Shown one piece after another: positions 32,735 to 42,433 of a stretch of 64,000 nt of DNA. A program made the position numbers and the translations under genes. The notes beneath the pieces were generated by a model. That model had not been told where the DNA came from and did no database searches. It saw only the letters and a program-made list of their open reading frames with translations. The first letter of the stretch is position 1; each line of letters starts with the position of its first letter. The DNA comes from Roseiarcus fermentans. Lineage in GTDB: Bacteria; Pseudomonadota; Alphaproteobacteria; Rhizobiales; Beijerinckiaceae. The stretch is taken from NCBI RefSeq assembly GCF_003315135.1, contig NZ_QNRK01000003.1:186001-250000 (forward strand), given 5' to 3'.

Positions 32735-33535
32735 CTAGCGCGCGACGACGGTCGTCTCGACCGGCGCCTTGCCGCCCGTCAAGGTCAGCCGCAGGGCGAC
32801 CGGCGGCGCGGCGCCCGCCGGCTTGTCGCGCACCGCGACGGCGAAACAGTCGCGCGCCCCGTCGCTCCGGTCCGGGGCGGCCGTCACCCACCAGCCCGAC
32901 GGGGGCTCGACGAACAGGTCCCGCGGCGCCCCCTCCTCGCGGGCCACGCAGACGCGCCAGCCTCCGGCGGCGTCGCCGGTCATCGCGAAGGCCTCGGGCG
33001 CGACGACCCGCGGGGCCGCGGCAAGCGCCGCCTCGATCCTTCCGGCATCGGGCGAGGCCGCGCCGGGCAAGGTCAGCTCGAGTTTGGCGCGCGCCGGCAG
33101 GCAGAGTTTTTCGCAGACGGCGTAGCTCGCCTCGAGCGCGAGCGTCACCGGCTTCGACGGATCGCTCGGCTCGACCGTCAGCGGGATCACGACGTCGGAA
33201 TCGTAGCCGAAGGCCTCGCTGCCGTCCTGCTCCCGGATCCGCTTCGGCGCCGGAAACGACGCCTCGACCCCGGCGACGTTGCTCGATTTCGAGAAATCGA
33301 AAGTCGGCGGAACGCCCGCGTCGCCGGGATCGCGCCAATAGGTGATCGCGCCCGGGGCGAGCCGGATTTCAAACCCCGCGAGGGTGCGGCTGGCGGCGAC
33401 GAGGCGCGCGTCGGACTTCGCGGCCTTGGCCCAGTCGGTGGAGAAGGCGTCGGCGGCCAGCGGCGGCGCGCCGAGCGTCAGGGCGACGAGTCCGGCGGCG
33501 CCGATTGCGACCTTGATCTCATGGGCGTACGTCAT
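32735..33535 (-). CDS. Protein-disulfide reductase DsbD N-terminal-domain-like protein
   Basis: A 266-residue exported protein (signal peptide to about residue 30, cleavage near LAADA). The body resembles the immunoglobulin-like alpha domain of DsbD/ScsB-type proteins (PF11412), including GAITYWRDPGDAGVPPTF, FPAPKRI and the redox pair in SYAVCEKLCLPAR (C-X3-C). No membrane or thioredoxin domain follows, so it must act with a separate partner, for example in copper resistance or disulfide reduction in the periplasm. ATG 33535 is chosen over an upstream alternative because it directly begins a signal peptide. Confidence 0.85.
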   Translation of the reverse strand: MTYAHEIKVAIGAAGLVALTLGAPPLAADAFSTDWAKAAKSDARLVAASRTLAGFEIRLAPGAITYWRDPGDAGVPPTFDFSKSSNVAGVEASFPAPKRIREQDGSEAFGYDSDVVIPLTVEPSDPSKPVTLALEASYAVCEKLCLPARAKLELTLPGAASPDAGRIEAALAAAPRVVAPEAFAMTGDAAGGWRVCVAREEGAPRDLFVEPPSGWWVTAAPDRSDGARDCFAVAVRDKPAGAAPPVALRLTLTGGKAPVETTVVAR

Positions 33536-33611
33536 AGCGCTCCTGTACCCCGGCCGCGAATTCAACTAGCATGACTCCTCACTCAGGGGCAGGGAGAACC
33601 CGCGAGGGCGA

Positions 33612-34214
33612 ATGAGGAAGACGAATCCCCCGCCTCCGGTCAGTCTGGAAGGCCAGTTCCTGATCGCCATGCCATCGCTGCGCGACGGGCCTTTCGCGCG
33701 GTCGGTCGTCTACATGTGCGCGCACCGGGACGACGGCGCCATGGGCCTGATCATCAACCAGCGCGTCGACGAGATCGACTTCGCCGAGTTGCTCGGCCAG
33801 CTCGGCGTCGTGCCGGCGGAGCCCGCGATCCGCCTGCCGCCGAAGGCCGGGGCGGTGCGGGTGGTGCGCGGCGGCCCGGTCGAGACCGGGCGCGGCTTCG
33901 TGCTTCATTCCGCCGATTACGGCGCGTCCGACTCGACGGTGAAGATCGCCGACGACATCTGCCTCACGGCGACCATCGACATCTTGCGCGCCATCGCCAG
34001 CGGCGACGGCCCGTCGCGCGCGGTGCTCGCGCTCGGCTACGCGGGTTGGAGCTCCGGCCAGCTCGAGAGCGAGATCCTGGCCAACGGCTGGCTGACCTGC
34101 CCGGCCGATCCGAAGCTGATCTTCGACGCCGACGACGCCAGCAAGTACGATCGGGCGCTGGCCACGCTCGGCGCCAACCTCGGCACGCTGTCGTCCGACG
34201 CCGGTCACGCCTGA
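33612..34214 (+). CDS. YqgE/AlgH family protein
   Basis: A 200-residue cytoplasmic protein of the UPF0301 (DUF179) family. Diagnostic blocks are [25 protein letters not shown] (given in parts: [10 protein letters not shown] and RSVVYMCAH), [28 protein letters not shown] and [22 protein letters not shown] (again [11 protein letters not shown]). Biochemical role is unsettled. ATG 33612 is preceded by CAGGGAGAA. Its last 10 bp overlap the 3' end of recF, which is convergent. Confidence 0.93.
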   Translation: MRKTNPPPPVSLEGQFLIAMPSLRDGPFARSVVYMCAHRDDGAMGLIINQRVDEIDFAELLGQLGVVPAEPAIRLPPKAGAVRVVRGGPVETGRGFVLHSADYGASDSTVKIADDICLTATIDILRAIASGDGPSRAVLALGYAGWSSGQLESEILANGWLTCPADPKLIFDADDASKYDRALATLGANLGTLSSDAGHA

Positions 34215-35380
34215 GCCCGGCTCCTGACGCCGGTCTCCGCCGACACCTCGAACGCTTCCGCTCGATCCGCGAGGTCGGCGAAGGTTGCCGGGTCGGCGCC
34301 GGTGACGAACGTCTGGCCGCCGAGGCGGGCGAGGGCGACGAACAGGGCGGCCCGGCGGCGCGGATCGAAATGCGCCGCGATCTCGTCCAGGAGGGCGATC
34401 GGAACGATCCCCGACATGTCGGCGACGAGGCGGGCGTGGGCGAGCGCGAGGCCGACCAGCAGCGCCTTCTGCTCGCCGGTCGAGGCGGTCGCGGCCGGCG
34501 CGTCCTTGGGGCCGTGCCAGACCGAAAGATCGCCGACGTGGGGACCGACCAGGGTGCGGCCGGCGGCGGCGTCGCGGCCGCGATTGTCGCGCAGCAGGGC
34601 GCGGTAACGGTCCTCCGCGTCGAGCGCCGGGCCGCTCGCCGCGAGCGCTTCGACCTCGCCGTCGAGGGCGAGCCGCGCCCAGGGGAAGGGCGAGGCGTCG
34701 TCGCGCTCGGCGGCGATCAGGGCCTCGAGCCGGCTCACGCATTCGAGCCGCGCCGCCGCGATCGCGACGCCGAGTTCGGCCGCCTCGCGCTCGACCGCGT
34801 CGAGCCAGGCGGCGTTGCGCCGGTCCTCCTCGAGCAGCCGGTTGCGCCCGCGCAAGGCGCGCTCGAATGCGTTGACCCGGGCGCCGTGGCCGGGATCGAT
34901 CGCCAGCACGAAGCGGTCGAGAAACCGCCGCCGCTCGCCGGCGGGGCCCGCGAACAGCGAGTCCATCGCCGGCGTCAGCCAGACGATGCGGACGTGGTCG
35001 CTGAACGCGCGCGACGAGGCGACGGGCGCGCCGTCGATCCGGTGCTTGCGCTCGCCGCCGCCCGCCTCGGCCGGACTCCAGGCCGAGCCGAGGCGCCGGG
35101 TCTCTCCGTCTTCCTCGACCTCGACGGAGAGCGTGAATCCGCCGGCCCCGTCGAGGCGCGCGCATTCGGAAAGCTCGGCCCGGCGCAGGCCGCGGCCCGG
35201 CCCGAGCAGCGACAGCGCCTCGAGCAGATTGGTCTTGCCGGCGCCGTTCTCGCCGCATAGGACGACGAGCCGGCCGCCGATCCTCAAATCGAGCGCGCCG
35301 TAGGAGCGGAAATCCCGCAGCATCAGGCGCCGCACGAGGGGGAGTCGCCGGGCGGGCGCGGCGCCGTCGAGGCTGGTCAT
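34205..35380 (-). CDS. recF: DNA replication and repair protein RecF
   Basis: A 391-residue SMC-like ATPase that loads RecA at gapped DNA. Walker A is GENGAGKT (43-50), the family's N-terminal [10 protein letters not shown] precedes it, the signature region is around [19 protein letters not shown], and Walker B is [14 protein letters not shown]. In this window it is not next to dnaA or dnaN, unlike the classical dnaA-dnaN-recF order, which is common in alphaproteobacteria. Start ATG 35380 is 56 bp from the divergent 2-hydroxyacid dehydrogenase gene. Confidence 0.95.
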   Translation of the reverse strand: MTSLDGAAPARRLPLVRRLMLRDFRSYGALDLRIGGRLVVLCGENGAGKTNLLEALSLLGPGRGLRRAELSECARLDGAGGFTLSVEVEEDGETRRLGSAWSPAEAGGGERKHRIDGAPVASSRAFSDHVRIVWLTPAMDSLFAGPAGERRRFLDRFVLAIDPGHGARVNAFERALRGRNRLLEEDRRNAAWLDAVEREAAELGVAIAAARLECVSRLEALIAAERDDASPFPWARLALDGEVEALAASGPALDAEDRYRALLRDNRGRDAAAGRTLVGPHVGDLSVWHGPKDAPAATASTGEQKALLVGLALAHARLVADMSGIVPIALLDEIAAHFDPRRRAALFVALARLGGQTFVTGADPATFADLADRAEAFEVSAETGVRSRAQA

Positions 35381-35436
35381 GAGCGGGCATGTGCCATGTC
35401 CGGCCGGCCCTTGGAAAGCGGAAAGGGCGTTTTCGC

Positions 35437-36693
35437 ATGGAGCTACCCGACGTCGTCATGCCATCGGCCGGCATGGGCGTGGTCGCCGAACTCATCGAGC
35501 AGCGGTTCCCGCTGCATCGCCTGTGGCTCGAGCCCGACCGCGAGGCCTGGCTTGCGGCGCACGGACCCTCGATCCGCGCCGTGGCGTCGGCCGGCGGCCA
35601 TGGCCGGATCGACGCAGCGCTGATGCGCCGGCTGCCGAACCTCGAGATCGTCGCGAGCTTCGGCGTCGGCTACGACCACGTCGACGCGAAATGGGCGGGC
35701 GAGCACGGGATCGTCGTCACCCACACCCCGGGCGTGCTCGACGACGAAGTCGCCGACATCGCCATGGCGCTGACGGTGATGGCGGTGCGCCGGCTGCCGC
35801 AGGCCGAGCGCTACCTGCGGGCGGGCCAGTGGCTCGACGCGCCCTATCCGCTGACCGCGAGCCTCCGCGGGCGGACCCTGGGCATTCTCGGCCTCGGCCG
35901 GATCGGCAAGGCGATCGCCCGCCGCGCCGAGGCGTTCGGCCTCGCCGTCGCCTATCACGGCCGCCGGGCGCAGGCGGGCGTCCCCTACCGCCATCATCCG
36001 ACGCTGATCGGCATGGCCGAGGCCTGCGATATCCTGATGATCGCGGCGCCGGGCGGGCCGGCGACGCGCCACATCGTCAACCGCGAGGTTTTGGACGCGC
36101 TCGGGCCGGACGGCGTGCTGATCAACATCGCCCGCGGCTCGCTGGTCGACGAACAGGCGCTGGTCGAGGCGCTGCGGAGCGGCGCGATCCTGGCGGCGGG
36201 CCTCGACGTGTACGAGAACGAACCGAACATTCTGCCGGCGCTGCTCGCGCTCGACAATGTCGTGCTCTTGCCGCACGTCGGCTCGGCCTCGGTGACAACG
36301 CGCCACGCCATGGCCCAGTGCGTGATCGACAACCTCATCGCCTGGGCGGCGGGCCGGCCGCCGCTGACGCCGGTGCCCGAGACGCCGTGGCGCGGCGCCT
36401 GGGGCGCGGGCGAGCCGGCGGCGGAAGGGCCGCCGCCGGCCGACAGGGCCGCGTCGATCGGAGCGATCGTCGAGATCATGAAGGGCGTGTGGGACCTGCC
36501 GGCCGACTGCAACGAGGGGGAGCTCACCGCCTACGCCGAGCAGCTCTGCGACCGGATCCTGGAGGGCCAGGACCGGGAGGCGCTGACCGCGTTCCTCGCC
36601 GGCGTCCAGGAGAAAAGCCTCGACAGGCAGCCGGTGGACGCCGTTCGCGCGATCGTCGACCGCGCAGTCGACACCGTAAGAGAATCGCGATAG
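35437..36693 (+). CDS. D-isomer-specific 2-hydroxyacid dehydrogenase with C-terminal extension
   Basis: A 418-residue NAD(P)-dependent dehydrogenase acting on 2-hydroxy/2-keto acids. The Rossmann motif is GILGLGRIGKAIA (149-161), and the catalytic triad is Arg233 (NIARGSLVDE), Glu262 (YENEP) and His280 (LLPHVGSAS). These features fit hydroxypyruvate/glyoxylate reductases of about 310-320 residues. The last 100 residues are extra: a Pro/Gly-rich linker (320-340) and a predicted helical segment (IGAIVEIMKGVWDLP, YAEQLCDRILEGQDRE, VDAVRAIVDRAVDTV) that I do not recognise. ATG 35437 follows GGAAAGGG. Confidence 0.9.
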   Translation: MELPDVVMPSAGMGVVAELIEQRFPLHRLWLEPDREAWLAAHGPSIRAVASAGGHGRIDAALMRRLPNLEIVASFGVGYDHVDAKWAGEHGIVVTHTPGVLDDEVADIAMALTVMAVRRLPQAERYLRAGQWLDAPYPLTASLRGRTLGILGLGRIGKAIARRAEAFGLAVAYHGRRAQAGVPYRHHPTLIGMAEACDILMIAAPGGPATRHIVNREVLDALGPDGVLINIARGSLVDEQALVEALRSGAILAAGLDVYENEPNILPALLALDNVVLLPHVGSASVTTRHAMAQCVIDNLIAWAAGRPPLTPVPETPWRGAWGAGEPAAEGPPPADRAASIGAIVEIMKGVWDLPADCNEGELTAYAEQLCDRILEGQDREALTAFLAGVQEKSLDRQPVDAVRAIVDRAVDTVRESR

Positions 36694-36715
36694 CGGCCCG
36701 GCCGGGAGCGGCGAG

Positions 36716-38002
36716 CTACCCGGCCGCGGGCGCGAACCTCGGGTTCGGCGCCCGCCGGCGATAGAGCGCGAGCGTCGCGATCAGCCCGCACACGGCGGCG
36801 AAGCTCATCCAGTAGCCGGGCGCGGCCTTGTCGCCGGTGGTCTCGATCAGCAACGTCGAGATCGCCAGCGACGAGCCGCCGAGCGTGGTGGCGAGGCTGT
36901 AGGCGAGGGAGAAGCCGGCGGTGCGCACCGTCGCCGGCACGATCTCGGTCAGCGCCACCACCATCGCGCCGTTGTAGCCGGCGTAGAGGAACGACAGCCA
37001 CAACTCGACCGCCATCGTCCGGCCGAAGGTCGGCGCGGAAACGAGCCAGGCGAGCGCCGGATAGGCAGTGAGAATCGCCAGCGCCGTGAACACGAGGAGG
37101 ATCGGCTTGCGCCCGATCCGGTCGCTGAGCGCGCCGGAGATCGGCAGCCAGACGAAGTTCGACGCCGCGATCGCCATCGTCGCGAGCAGCGCGTCCGACT
37201 CGCTGAGCTTCAGCACGCCGCGGGCGAAGGTCGGCGTGTAGACGGTGATGAGATAGAACGACACCGTGGTCATCATCACCATCGCCACGCCGCCGAGCAC
37301 GATCGCCCAGTTGGCGGCCAGCGTCTCGTAGATCTGCGCCAGCGTCGGATGAACCTTTCGCGCCGCGAACTCGGCCGTCTCCTCGAGCGAGCGGCGGATG
37401 ACGTAGAGAAACGGGACGATCGCGCAGCCGATGAAGAACGGGATGCGCCAGCCCCAGGCGTCGACGGTGGCGGGCGCCATCAGATTGGCGATCGCGAAGC
37501 CGAGCAGCGCCGCGACCACGACCGCGACCTGCTGGCTCGCCGACTGCCAGCTGACCATGAAGCCCTTGTGGCCGGGGGTCGCCATCTCGGAGAGATAGAC
37601 GGACACGCCGCCGAGCTCGACGCCGGCCGAAAATCCCTGAAGCAGCCGGCCGAGCACCACCAGCGCCGGCGCCAGCATGCCGATGGCGGCGTAGGAGGGC
37701 ACGAAGGCGATCAGCACCGTGCCGCAGGCCATGATCGACAGCGTGACGATCAGGCCCTTGCGCCGGCCGATCCGGTCGATGTACGGCCCGAGCACGAGCG
37801 CGCCGATCGGACGCATGGCGAACCCGGCGGCGAAGCTGAGGAAGGTCGCCATCAGCGAGGCGTAGGCGCTGTCGCTCGGAAAGAACGCGTGAGAGATCGG
37901 CCGGGCGTAGATGCCGAACAGGAAGAAGTCGTACATCTCGAGGAAGTTGCCGCTCGTGACGCGAAGGACGGTCTTGACCTTCCCGAAGCGATCCGCGCCC
38001 AT
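36716..38002 (-). CDS. MFS transporter, metabolite:H+ symporter type (citrate/tricarballylate-like)
   Basis: A 428-residue, 12-helix major facilitator of the MHS group. It begins [22 protein letters not shown], the entry helix of citrate-proton symporters, and has [22 protein letters not shown] (loop 2-3 motif DRIGRRKG), [22 protein letters not shown] and the repeat motif SDRIGRKP in the second half. Probable substrates are citrate or related carboxylates. The ATG at 38002 has GGGAGGAAGGG directly upstream; a longer frame exists but lacks a signal. It reads towards the 2-hydroxyacid dehydrogenase gene. Confidence 0.9.
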   Translation of the reverse strand: MGADRFGKVKTVLRVTSGNFLEMYDFFLFGIYARPISHAFFPSDSAYASLMATFLSFAAGFAMRPIGALVLGPYIDRIGRRKGLIVTLSIMACGTVLIAFVPSYAAIGMLAPALVVLGRLLQGFSAGVELGGVSVYLSEMATPGHKGFMVSWQSASQQVAVVVAALLGFAIANLMAPATVDAWGWRIPFFIGCAIVPFLYVIRRSLEETAEFAARKVHPTLAQIYETLAANWAIVLGGVAMVMMTTVSFYLITVYTPTFARGVLKLSESDALLATMAIAASNFVWLPISGALSDRIGRKPILLVFTALAILTAYPALAWLVSAPTFGRTMAVELWLSFLYAGYNGAMVVALTEIVPATVRTAGFSLAYSLATTLGGSSLAISTLLIETTGDKAAPGYWMSFAAVCGLIATLALYRRRAPNPRFAPAAG

Positions 38003-38321
38003 GGCCCTTCCTCCCTGCGCAACTCGCGTCTTCGCGCGATGCCCCGCGGCGATGTCCGCCGTCCACCATGCTACGCCTGCTTGCCGAATTCGTGCAAATG
38101 GGAGGAAGCCGCGAAGCGTCTTCGAGCCACGTCTTCCTATCGAGGCTGAGGTTTCGCTCTTGGAATGTAAAACCATTGCGAGCCTGTGCAATGCTCGGAA
38201 CCTTGCGACGGCGCTCCGCGCTGGGCGTGAGGGATTGGTGACCCGCGCGGTAACGTCACGCGAGTTGACGTTGATCTGTGAGTGATGTACACGGACTGGC
38301 AGGCGCTCACAGGAAGGCGAC
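38003..38321. other. Intergenic region between divergent MFS and Z1 genes
   Basis: No gene is supported. Base composition drops from about 38140 rightwards, marking the left boundary of the lower-GC segment that carries the Z1 gene. The region includes a perfect inverted repeat at 38252-38272 and the Shine-Dalgarno aggaagg (38310-38316) of the Z1 gene. No direct repeats or integrase remnants were seen. Confidence 0.5.
38252..38272 (+). promoter_or_regulatory. Perfect inverted repeat AACGTCA-N7-TGACGTT (operator candidate)
   Basis: Arms 38252-38258 and 38266-38272 are exact reverse complements separated by 7 bp (cgcgagt). The right arm overlaps TTGACG (38265-38270), a plausible -35, with tgtaca (38286-38291) as a weak -10 at 15 bp. 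The site is 50 bp upstream of the Z1 gene ATG, the usual position for an autoregulatory operator; the Z1 protein has its own N-terminal helix-turn-helix. Confidence 0.5.
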
Positions 38322-40652
38322 ATGGAACACGATCTGGTAGGCATCGCTGAAATTGCGGCGATGGGGGGCGTCAGCACACAAGCGGTTGCGAACTGGCGAG
38401 TGCGCTCGCCCGATTTTCCGCAACCCCTCAAGGAACTTGCGTCCGGCCCGGTGTTCCGGCGTACTCAGATTCGCGCGTGGCTTAAGCGCAACAACCGGAA
38501 GCTGAGCTCTCTGGATAATTCTTCGTCCTTCTACTCGCGGCTCAAGAGTTTCCGGAGCGACGACGAAGCTCTTTCGAACTGCATCGAGGAGATCGTCGGG
38601 GAACTGGAGAACGCCTCGACCACTGGCGACAAGCCGGGCATGCTCCTTGGCAAGATCCAATCTGGCAAGACCCGCGCCTTCGTCGGTGTCATCGCCCGGG
38701 CCTTCGATTGTGGATACGACATGGCCATCGTGCTGACCAAGGGTACCAAGACGCTTTCAGCGCAGACGGTCCGTCGGCTTGAAGGCGACTTCGCGGAGTT
38801 CATCGAGGATGACGAATTCTTGGTGGTCGACATTATGAATCTGCCGGGCACGCTGCGCCGCAGCGAGTTACGCAAGAAGGTGGTCATCGTGGCGAAGAAG
38901 CAGGCCCGCAATCTCGCCCGCCTCATCGAGTTCATCGAGCAGCACAAAGACCTGCACGATCGCAAGGTCCTGCTTGTGGATGACGAGGCCGACTTAGCTA
39001 GCGTGCGTTTCGTTCGGAAGGTCGGCGACGCTGCCGTCAACCAGGGCGCCATCGCCGATCAGATCGATCAGCTGCGCAACATGACGAAAGGGATCGCGTT
39101 CCTGCAGGTTACGGCCACACCCTACTCGCTGTACCTACAACCTCAAGATTACGAAGAGGTAGATGCCACCTGCGTGTTCAAGCCGAAGCGCCCCGCTTTC
39201 ACGAAGCTTCTGCCCATCCACTCCGGCTATGTCGGCGGAAACGACTACTTCGGCCAATTCGATACCGACGATCCTCGATCGAAGCTGATCGTCGAGGTCG
39301 CCGAGCAAGAGCAGGACGCGCTCCGACGTCCCGACAAGCGGCGCATCAGCGCTAACAACGTTCTTGAGACGGATAATGCTTCAGGTCTGCGTAGGGCGAT
39401 CGTCACCTTCGTTGTCGCTGTTGGTGTCCGCCGATGGCAACAACGGGAAGGCGGCGAGCGCGCGAAGAAGTACGCCATGGTGATCCACAACGACATCGCG
39501 CGCGCCGCGCACGCGTGGCAGGATCAGGTCATCGACTGGATGTTTCAGGCCATCGTCAACGCCGCTGAGAACGATCCGACGCAACTGCGTCCGCTCTTTG
39601 ACGCTGCATTCAAGGACCTTGAAACGTCGGTCCTTGCCGACAAGGGCAATCTTCCAGACCGCAAGGAAGCTTTCGAGGCCTTCATCGATGCGCTGCAGAG
39701 CGACGATGTTGCCGTCGAGAAGGTCAACTCAGACACCGATGTCATGGCTTTGCTTGACTCCAACGCCGAGCTAAAACTACGCACGCCCTACAATATTTGG
39801 GTTGGGGGTAACATCCTTGACCGAGGCATCACCATCCCGAATCTAATATCGTTCTACTACGGACGTAACCCAAAGACGATGCAAGCGGACACGGTACTCC
39901 AGCACTCCAGAATGTACGGAAATCGCGATCGCCGCGATCTGGCAGTCACCCGGTTCTACACATCACGGGCCGTGTACGATCGCCTGTTCACCATCAATGC
40001 CTTGGAAGGGTCTTTGAGGAAAGCCTTCGAGACGGGAGCACACGATGCCGGCGTCGTGTTCATCCAGTCGGATTCCGAACGTCGAGTACGTCCCTGCGCC
40101 CCTAACAAGGTGCTACTCAGCAATGTCGTAGCCGTCTCTCCCGACGACATGCTCCTGCCCAGCGACTTCCAGACCAAGGGCGGCGCGATTATGGCGAACA
40201 TCCAGGCCGACCTGGATCGCCTTATCGCGCCGGAGTGGCGCGACACGGGGGACTTCGTCGCCGTCGACCGCGAGATAGCGATCACGATCATCGACTCCAT
40301 TGCAAAGAGCATGGAGTTCGACACGGTCGAGTTCGAATGGGGCGCGATGCGCGGCCTGATCGATTACTACGCCGCCGTGGCACAAGGTGGGGATGGACAG
40401 ATCCTGATCTACGTCGAGACCGGGAGAAAGCTGTCGCGAGCCGCTTCAGGCGACAAGTCCGGCAGGTCGATCCTCGGCACCGCCCTCCGAAAGAAGGTCC
40501 TTGACGATCATCGCTCGAAGCCGGCGCTGATCCTGCTCCAGCAGGTTGGCGGTCGGGAGTTGGGCTGGACCGCGCACAACTTCTGGTGGCCAATTTTTGC
40601 AGCCCCCACTGACGCCGAGCCGTGCGTGTTCGCCACAAAGGTCGCCGCCTAG
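38322..40652 (+). CDS. Z1-domain superfamily II ATPase with N-terminal helix-turn-helix
   Basis: A 776-residue protein. Residues 5-58 form a MerR/AlpA-like DNA-binding fold ([32 protein letters not shown]). The helicase-like core has Walker A GKIQSGKT (110-117), Walker B LLVDDEAD (217-224), motif [11 protein letters not shown] (262-269), motif [13 protein letters not shown] (494-505) and motif [11 protein letters not shown] (527-535), the pattern of Z1 proteins (PF10593). Z1 ATPases are known companions of MutL-like ATPases and nucleases in restriction-like clusters; here no methylase, nuclease or GHKL gene is adjacent. The last 170 residues have no recognised domain. Codon and base composition are clearly less GC-rich than the neighbours, which suggests horizontal transfer. 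Confidence 0.85.
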   Translation: MEHDLVGIAEIAAMGGVSTQAVANWRVRSPDFPQPLKELASGPVFRRTQIRAWLKRNNRKLSSLDNSSSFYSRLKSFRSDDEALSNCIEEIVGELENASTTGDKPGMLLGKIQSGKTRAFVGVIARAFDCGYDMAIVLTKGTKTLSAQTVRRLEGDFAEFIEDDEFLVVDIMNLPGTLRRSELRKKVVIVAKKQARNLARLIEFIEQHKDLHDRKVLLVDDEADLASVRFVRKVGDAAVNQGAIADQIDQLRNMTKGIAFLQVTATPYSLYLQPQDYEEVDATCVFKPKRPAFTKLLPIHSGYVGGNDYFGQFDTDDPRSKLIVEVAEQEQDALRRPDKRRISANNVLETDNASGLRRAIVTFVVAVGVRRWQQREGGERAKKYAMVIHNDIARAAHAWQDQVIDWMFQAIVNAAENDPTQLRPLFDAAFKDLETSVLADKGNLPDRKEAFEAFIDALQSDDVAVEKVNSDTDVMALLDSNAELKLRTPYNIWVGGNILDRGITIPNLISFYYGRNPKTMQADTVLQHSRMYGNRDRRDLAVTRFYTSRAVYDRLFTINALEGSLRKAFETGAHDAGVVFIQSDSERRVRPCAPNKVLLSNVVAVSPDDMLLPSDFQTKGGAIMANIQADLDRLIAPEWRDTGDFVAVDREIAITIIDSIAKSMEFDTVEFEWGAMRGLIDYYAAVAQGGDGQILIYVETGRKLSRAASGDKSGRSILGTALRKKVLDDHRSKPALILLQQVGGRELGWTAHNFWWPIFAAPTDAEPCVFATKVAA

Positions 40653-40772
40653 TCTAGCCGCCGCCCGAACCATAACTTTCGGTCCGGCCGGCAACCCAAG
40701 CCGCTCCAGCCGGAAACTCCCCTCGCCGACCTCGCCCAATGGGACCGAAGGGCCGGACGGCCCTCGCCCCCG

Positions 40773-42017
40773 CTACCCGGCTCGACCCGCCGCCGGCAAA
40801 TCCGCCGCCGCAGCGAAGCGGGCGGCGGCGCGGCCCGCCGCGGCGCCAGTCGAGAAACAGGCCTGCAGCAGATAGCCGCCGGTCGGCGCCTCCCAGTCGA
40901 TCATCTCGCCCGCGACGAACAGGCCGGGGCGGCGGACGAGCATGAAATCGTCGTCGATCTCGCTCCAGGCGACGCCGCCGGCGGTCGAGATGGCGCGGGC
41001 GATCGGCGCCGCGCCGGTGAGGCGCAATTCACAACGCTTCGCCCGGGTGGCGAGGCCCTCGGGGCTCTCGGGCAGGGGACCCGCCTCGCGCATCAGCGCG
41101 GCCGCGACCGGCGCCAGCCCGGCCTTGCGCAGGACCGTGGCGACCGACTGGCCCGGCTTGCGAACCAGCCGCGCGGCGAGCGCGCCCTCGTCCACGTCGG
41201 GGCGGAAATCGAGGGCGAGCGTCGTTCCGCCGTCGGCCGCGATCGCGTCGCGCAGGCGGGCCGAGAGGGCGTAGATCGCGCCGCCTTCGAGGCCGGTCGC
41301 GGTCACCACCGCTTCCCCGCGTACGCGGGCGTCGCCGTGGCGAAGCGCGATGGTCTTGAGCGGCGCGCCGGCGAACCGGCCGCGCACGTGGTCGGACCAG
41401 GCGACCAGAAAGCCGCAGTTGGCGGGCGCGAGCGGCCGGACCTCGACGCCCGCCGCGCCGAAGGCCTCGACCCAGCCGCCGTCGGAGCCCAGCCGCGGCC
41501 ACGACGCGCCGCCGAGCGCGAACACGACCGCCGCCGCCTCGATGATGTCCTCGCCTTGCGGCGATGCGAAGCGCAGGGCGCCGCCGTCGCCGAAGCCGAC
41601 GAAGCGCGAGCGGGACGTCAGCGCGACGCCCAGCGCAGCGAGCCGTCTGAGCCAGGCGCGCAAGAGCGGCGTCGCCTTGAAGCTCTTGGGGAAGACGCGG
41701 CCGCTCGAGCCGACGAAGGTCTCCTCGCCGAGTTCGGCGGCCCAATGGCGCAGCGCCTCGGGCGGGAAGGCCTCGATCGCCGGCCGCAGGCGGTCCGCCG
41801 CCGCGCCGTAGCGGCCGAGGAGAAGCGGCAGCGGTTCGGAGTGGGTGAGGTTGAGGCCGCCCCGCCCGGCGAGCAGGAATTTTCGCGCCGGGCTCGGGCT
41901 CGCGTCGTGAACCACCACCTTGCGGCCGGCGCGCGCCATCGCCTCGGCCGCCATCAGGCCCGCCGGGCCCGCTCCGACCACGAGCGCCGGCCGCGCCGCT
42001 GCATTGTCCGCCGCCAT
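40773..42017 (-). CDS. NAD(P)/FAD-dependent oxidoreductase, HI0933/BaiN family
   Basis: A 414-residue flavoprotein of the HI0933 family (PF03486). The N-terminal dinucleotide motif is VVGAGPAGLMAAEAMAR, followed by KFLLAGRGGLNLTHSE, FVGSSGRVFPKSFKA and VFALGGASWPRLGSDG, and it closes with GLFVAGEMIDWEAPTGGYLLQACFSTG (key parts GEMIDWEAPTGGYLLQ), a block that is near-diagnostic for this family. Reaction unknown; some members reduce flavin-linked substrates. I use the ATG at 42017; a TTG 21 nt upstream is possible. It is divergent from the small MmcQ gene. Confidence 0.9.
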   Translation of the reverse strand: MAADNAAARPALVVGAGPAGLMAAEAMARAGRKVVVHDASPSPARKFLLAGRGGLNLTHSEPLPLLLGRYGAAADRLRPAIEAFPPEALRHWAAELGEETFVGSSGRVFPKSFKATPLLRAWLRRLAALGVALTSRSRFVGFGDGGALRFASPQGEDIIEAAAVVFALGGASWPRLGSDGGWVEAFGAAGVEVRPLAPANCGFLVAWSDHVRGRFAGAPLKTIALRHGDARVRGEAVVTATGLEGGAIYALSARLRDAIAADGGTTLALDFRPDVDEGALAARLVRKPGQSVATVLRKAGLAPVAAALMREAGPLPESPEGLATRAKRCELRLTGAAPIARAISTAGGVAWSEIDDDFMLVRRPGLFVAGEMIDWEAPTGGYLLQACFSTGAAAGRAAARFAAAADLPAAGRAG

Positions 42018-42089
42018 TTCGTCCGCCTTTTCATGCAAGTTCGGACGCTCCTAGCATGAGGAGCCGCAATTCGCCGCCGGAGCGCCGCC

Positions 42090-42428
42090 ATGACCGACGC
42101 CGCCGACTTCCGCCGCATCGCGCTCGCGCTCGACGGCGTCGCCGAATACCCGCACTTCGATCGCCGGGCGTTCAGGGCGCGCGTCACCTTCGCGACGCTC
42201 GCGCCCGACGAACGGACGGCCAATCTGAAATTTTCGCCGGACGAGCAGGCGCTGAAATGCGCCGTCGCGCCCGACGCCTTCACCGCGCTCGACAACGCCT
42301 GGGGCCGGCAGGGCTGGACCTGCGCGACCCTCTCGGCGCTGACCGAGCCGGAACTGCGCGCAGCGCTCGAAGCGGCGTGGCGGCGCGGCGCATCCAGACC
42401 CGCTCGCCGGAAAAGCGGGAAGGCGTGA
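42090..42428 (+). CDS. MmcQ/YjbR family DNA-binding protein
   Basis: A 112-residue protein of the MmcQ/YjbR (CyaY-like fold) family. It shows the family order FRRIALALDGVAEYPHF, ARVTFATL, NLKFSPDEQALKCAVAPDAFT and NAWGRQGWTCATLSAL, ending in LRAALEAAWRR and a basic tail (RPARRKSGKA) that could contact nucleic acid. Role unknown. It ends 5 bp from the stop of the convergent SDR gene. Confidence 0.88.
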   Translation: MTDAADFRRIALALDGVAEYPHFDRRAFRARVTFATLAPDERTANLKFSPDEQALKCAVAPDAFTALDNAWGRQGWTCATLSALTEPELRAALEAAWRRGASRPARRKSGKA

Positions 42429-42433
42429 CCCGG

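Noticed and set aside
38322-40652. A classical restriction-modification or type I system around the Z1 gene
   Set aside because: No methyltransferase, specificity, nuclease or MutL-like gene lies on either side; the neighbours are an MFS transporter and a flavoprotein.
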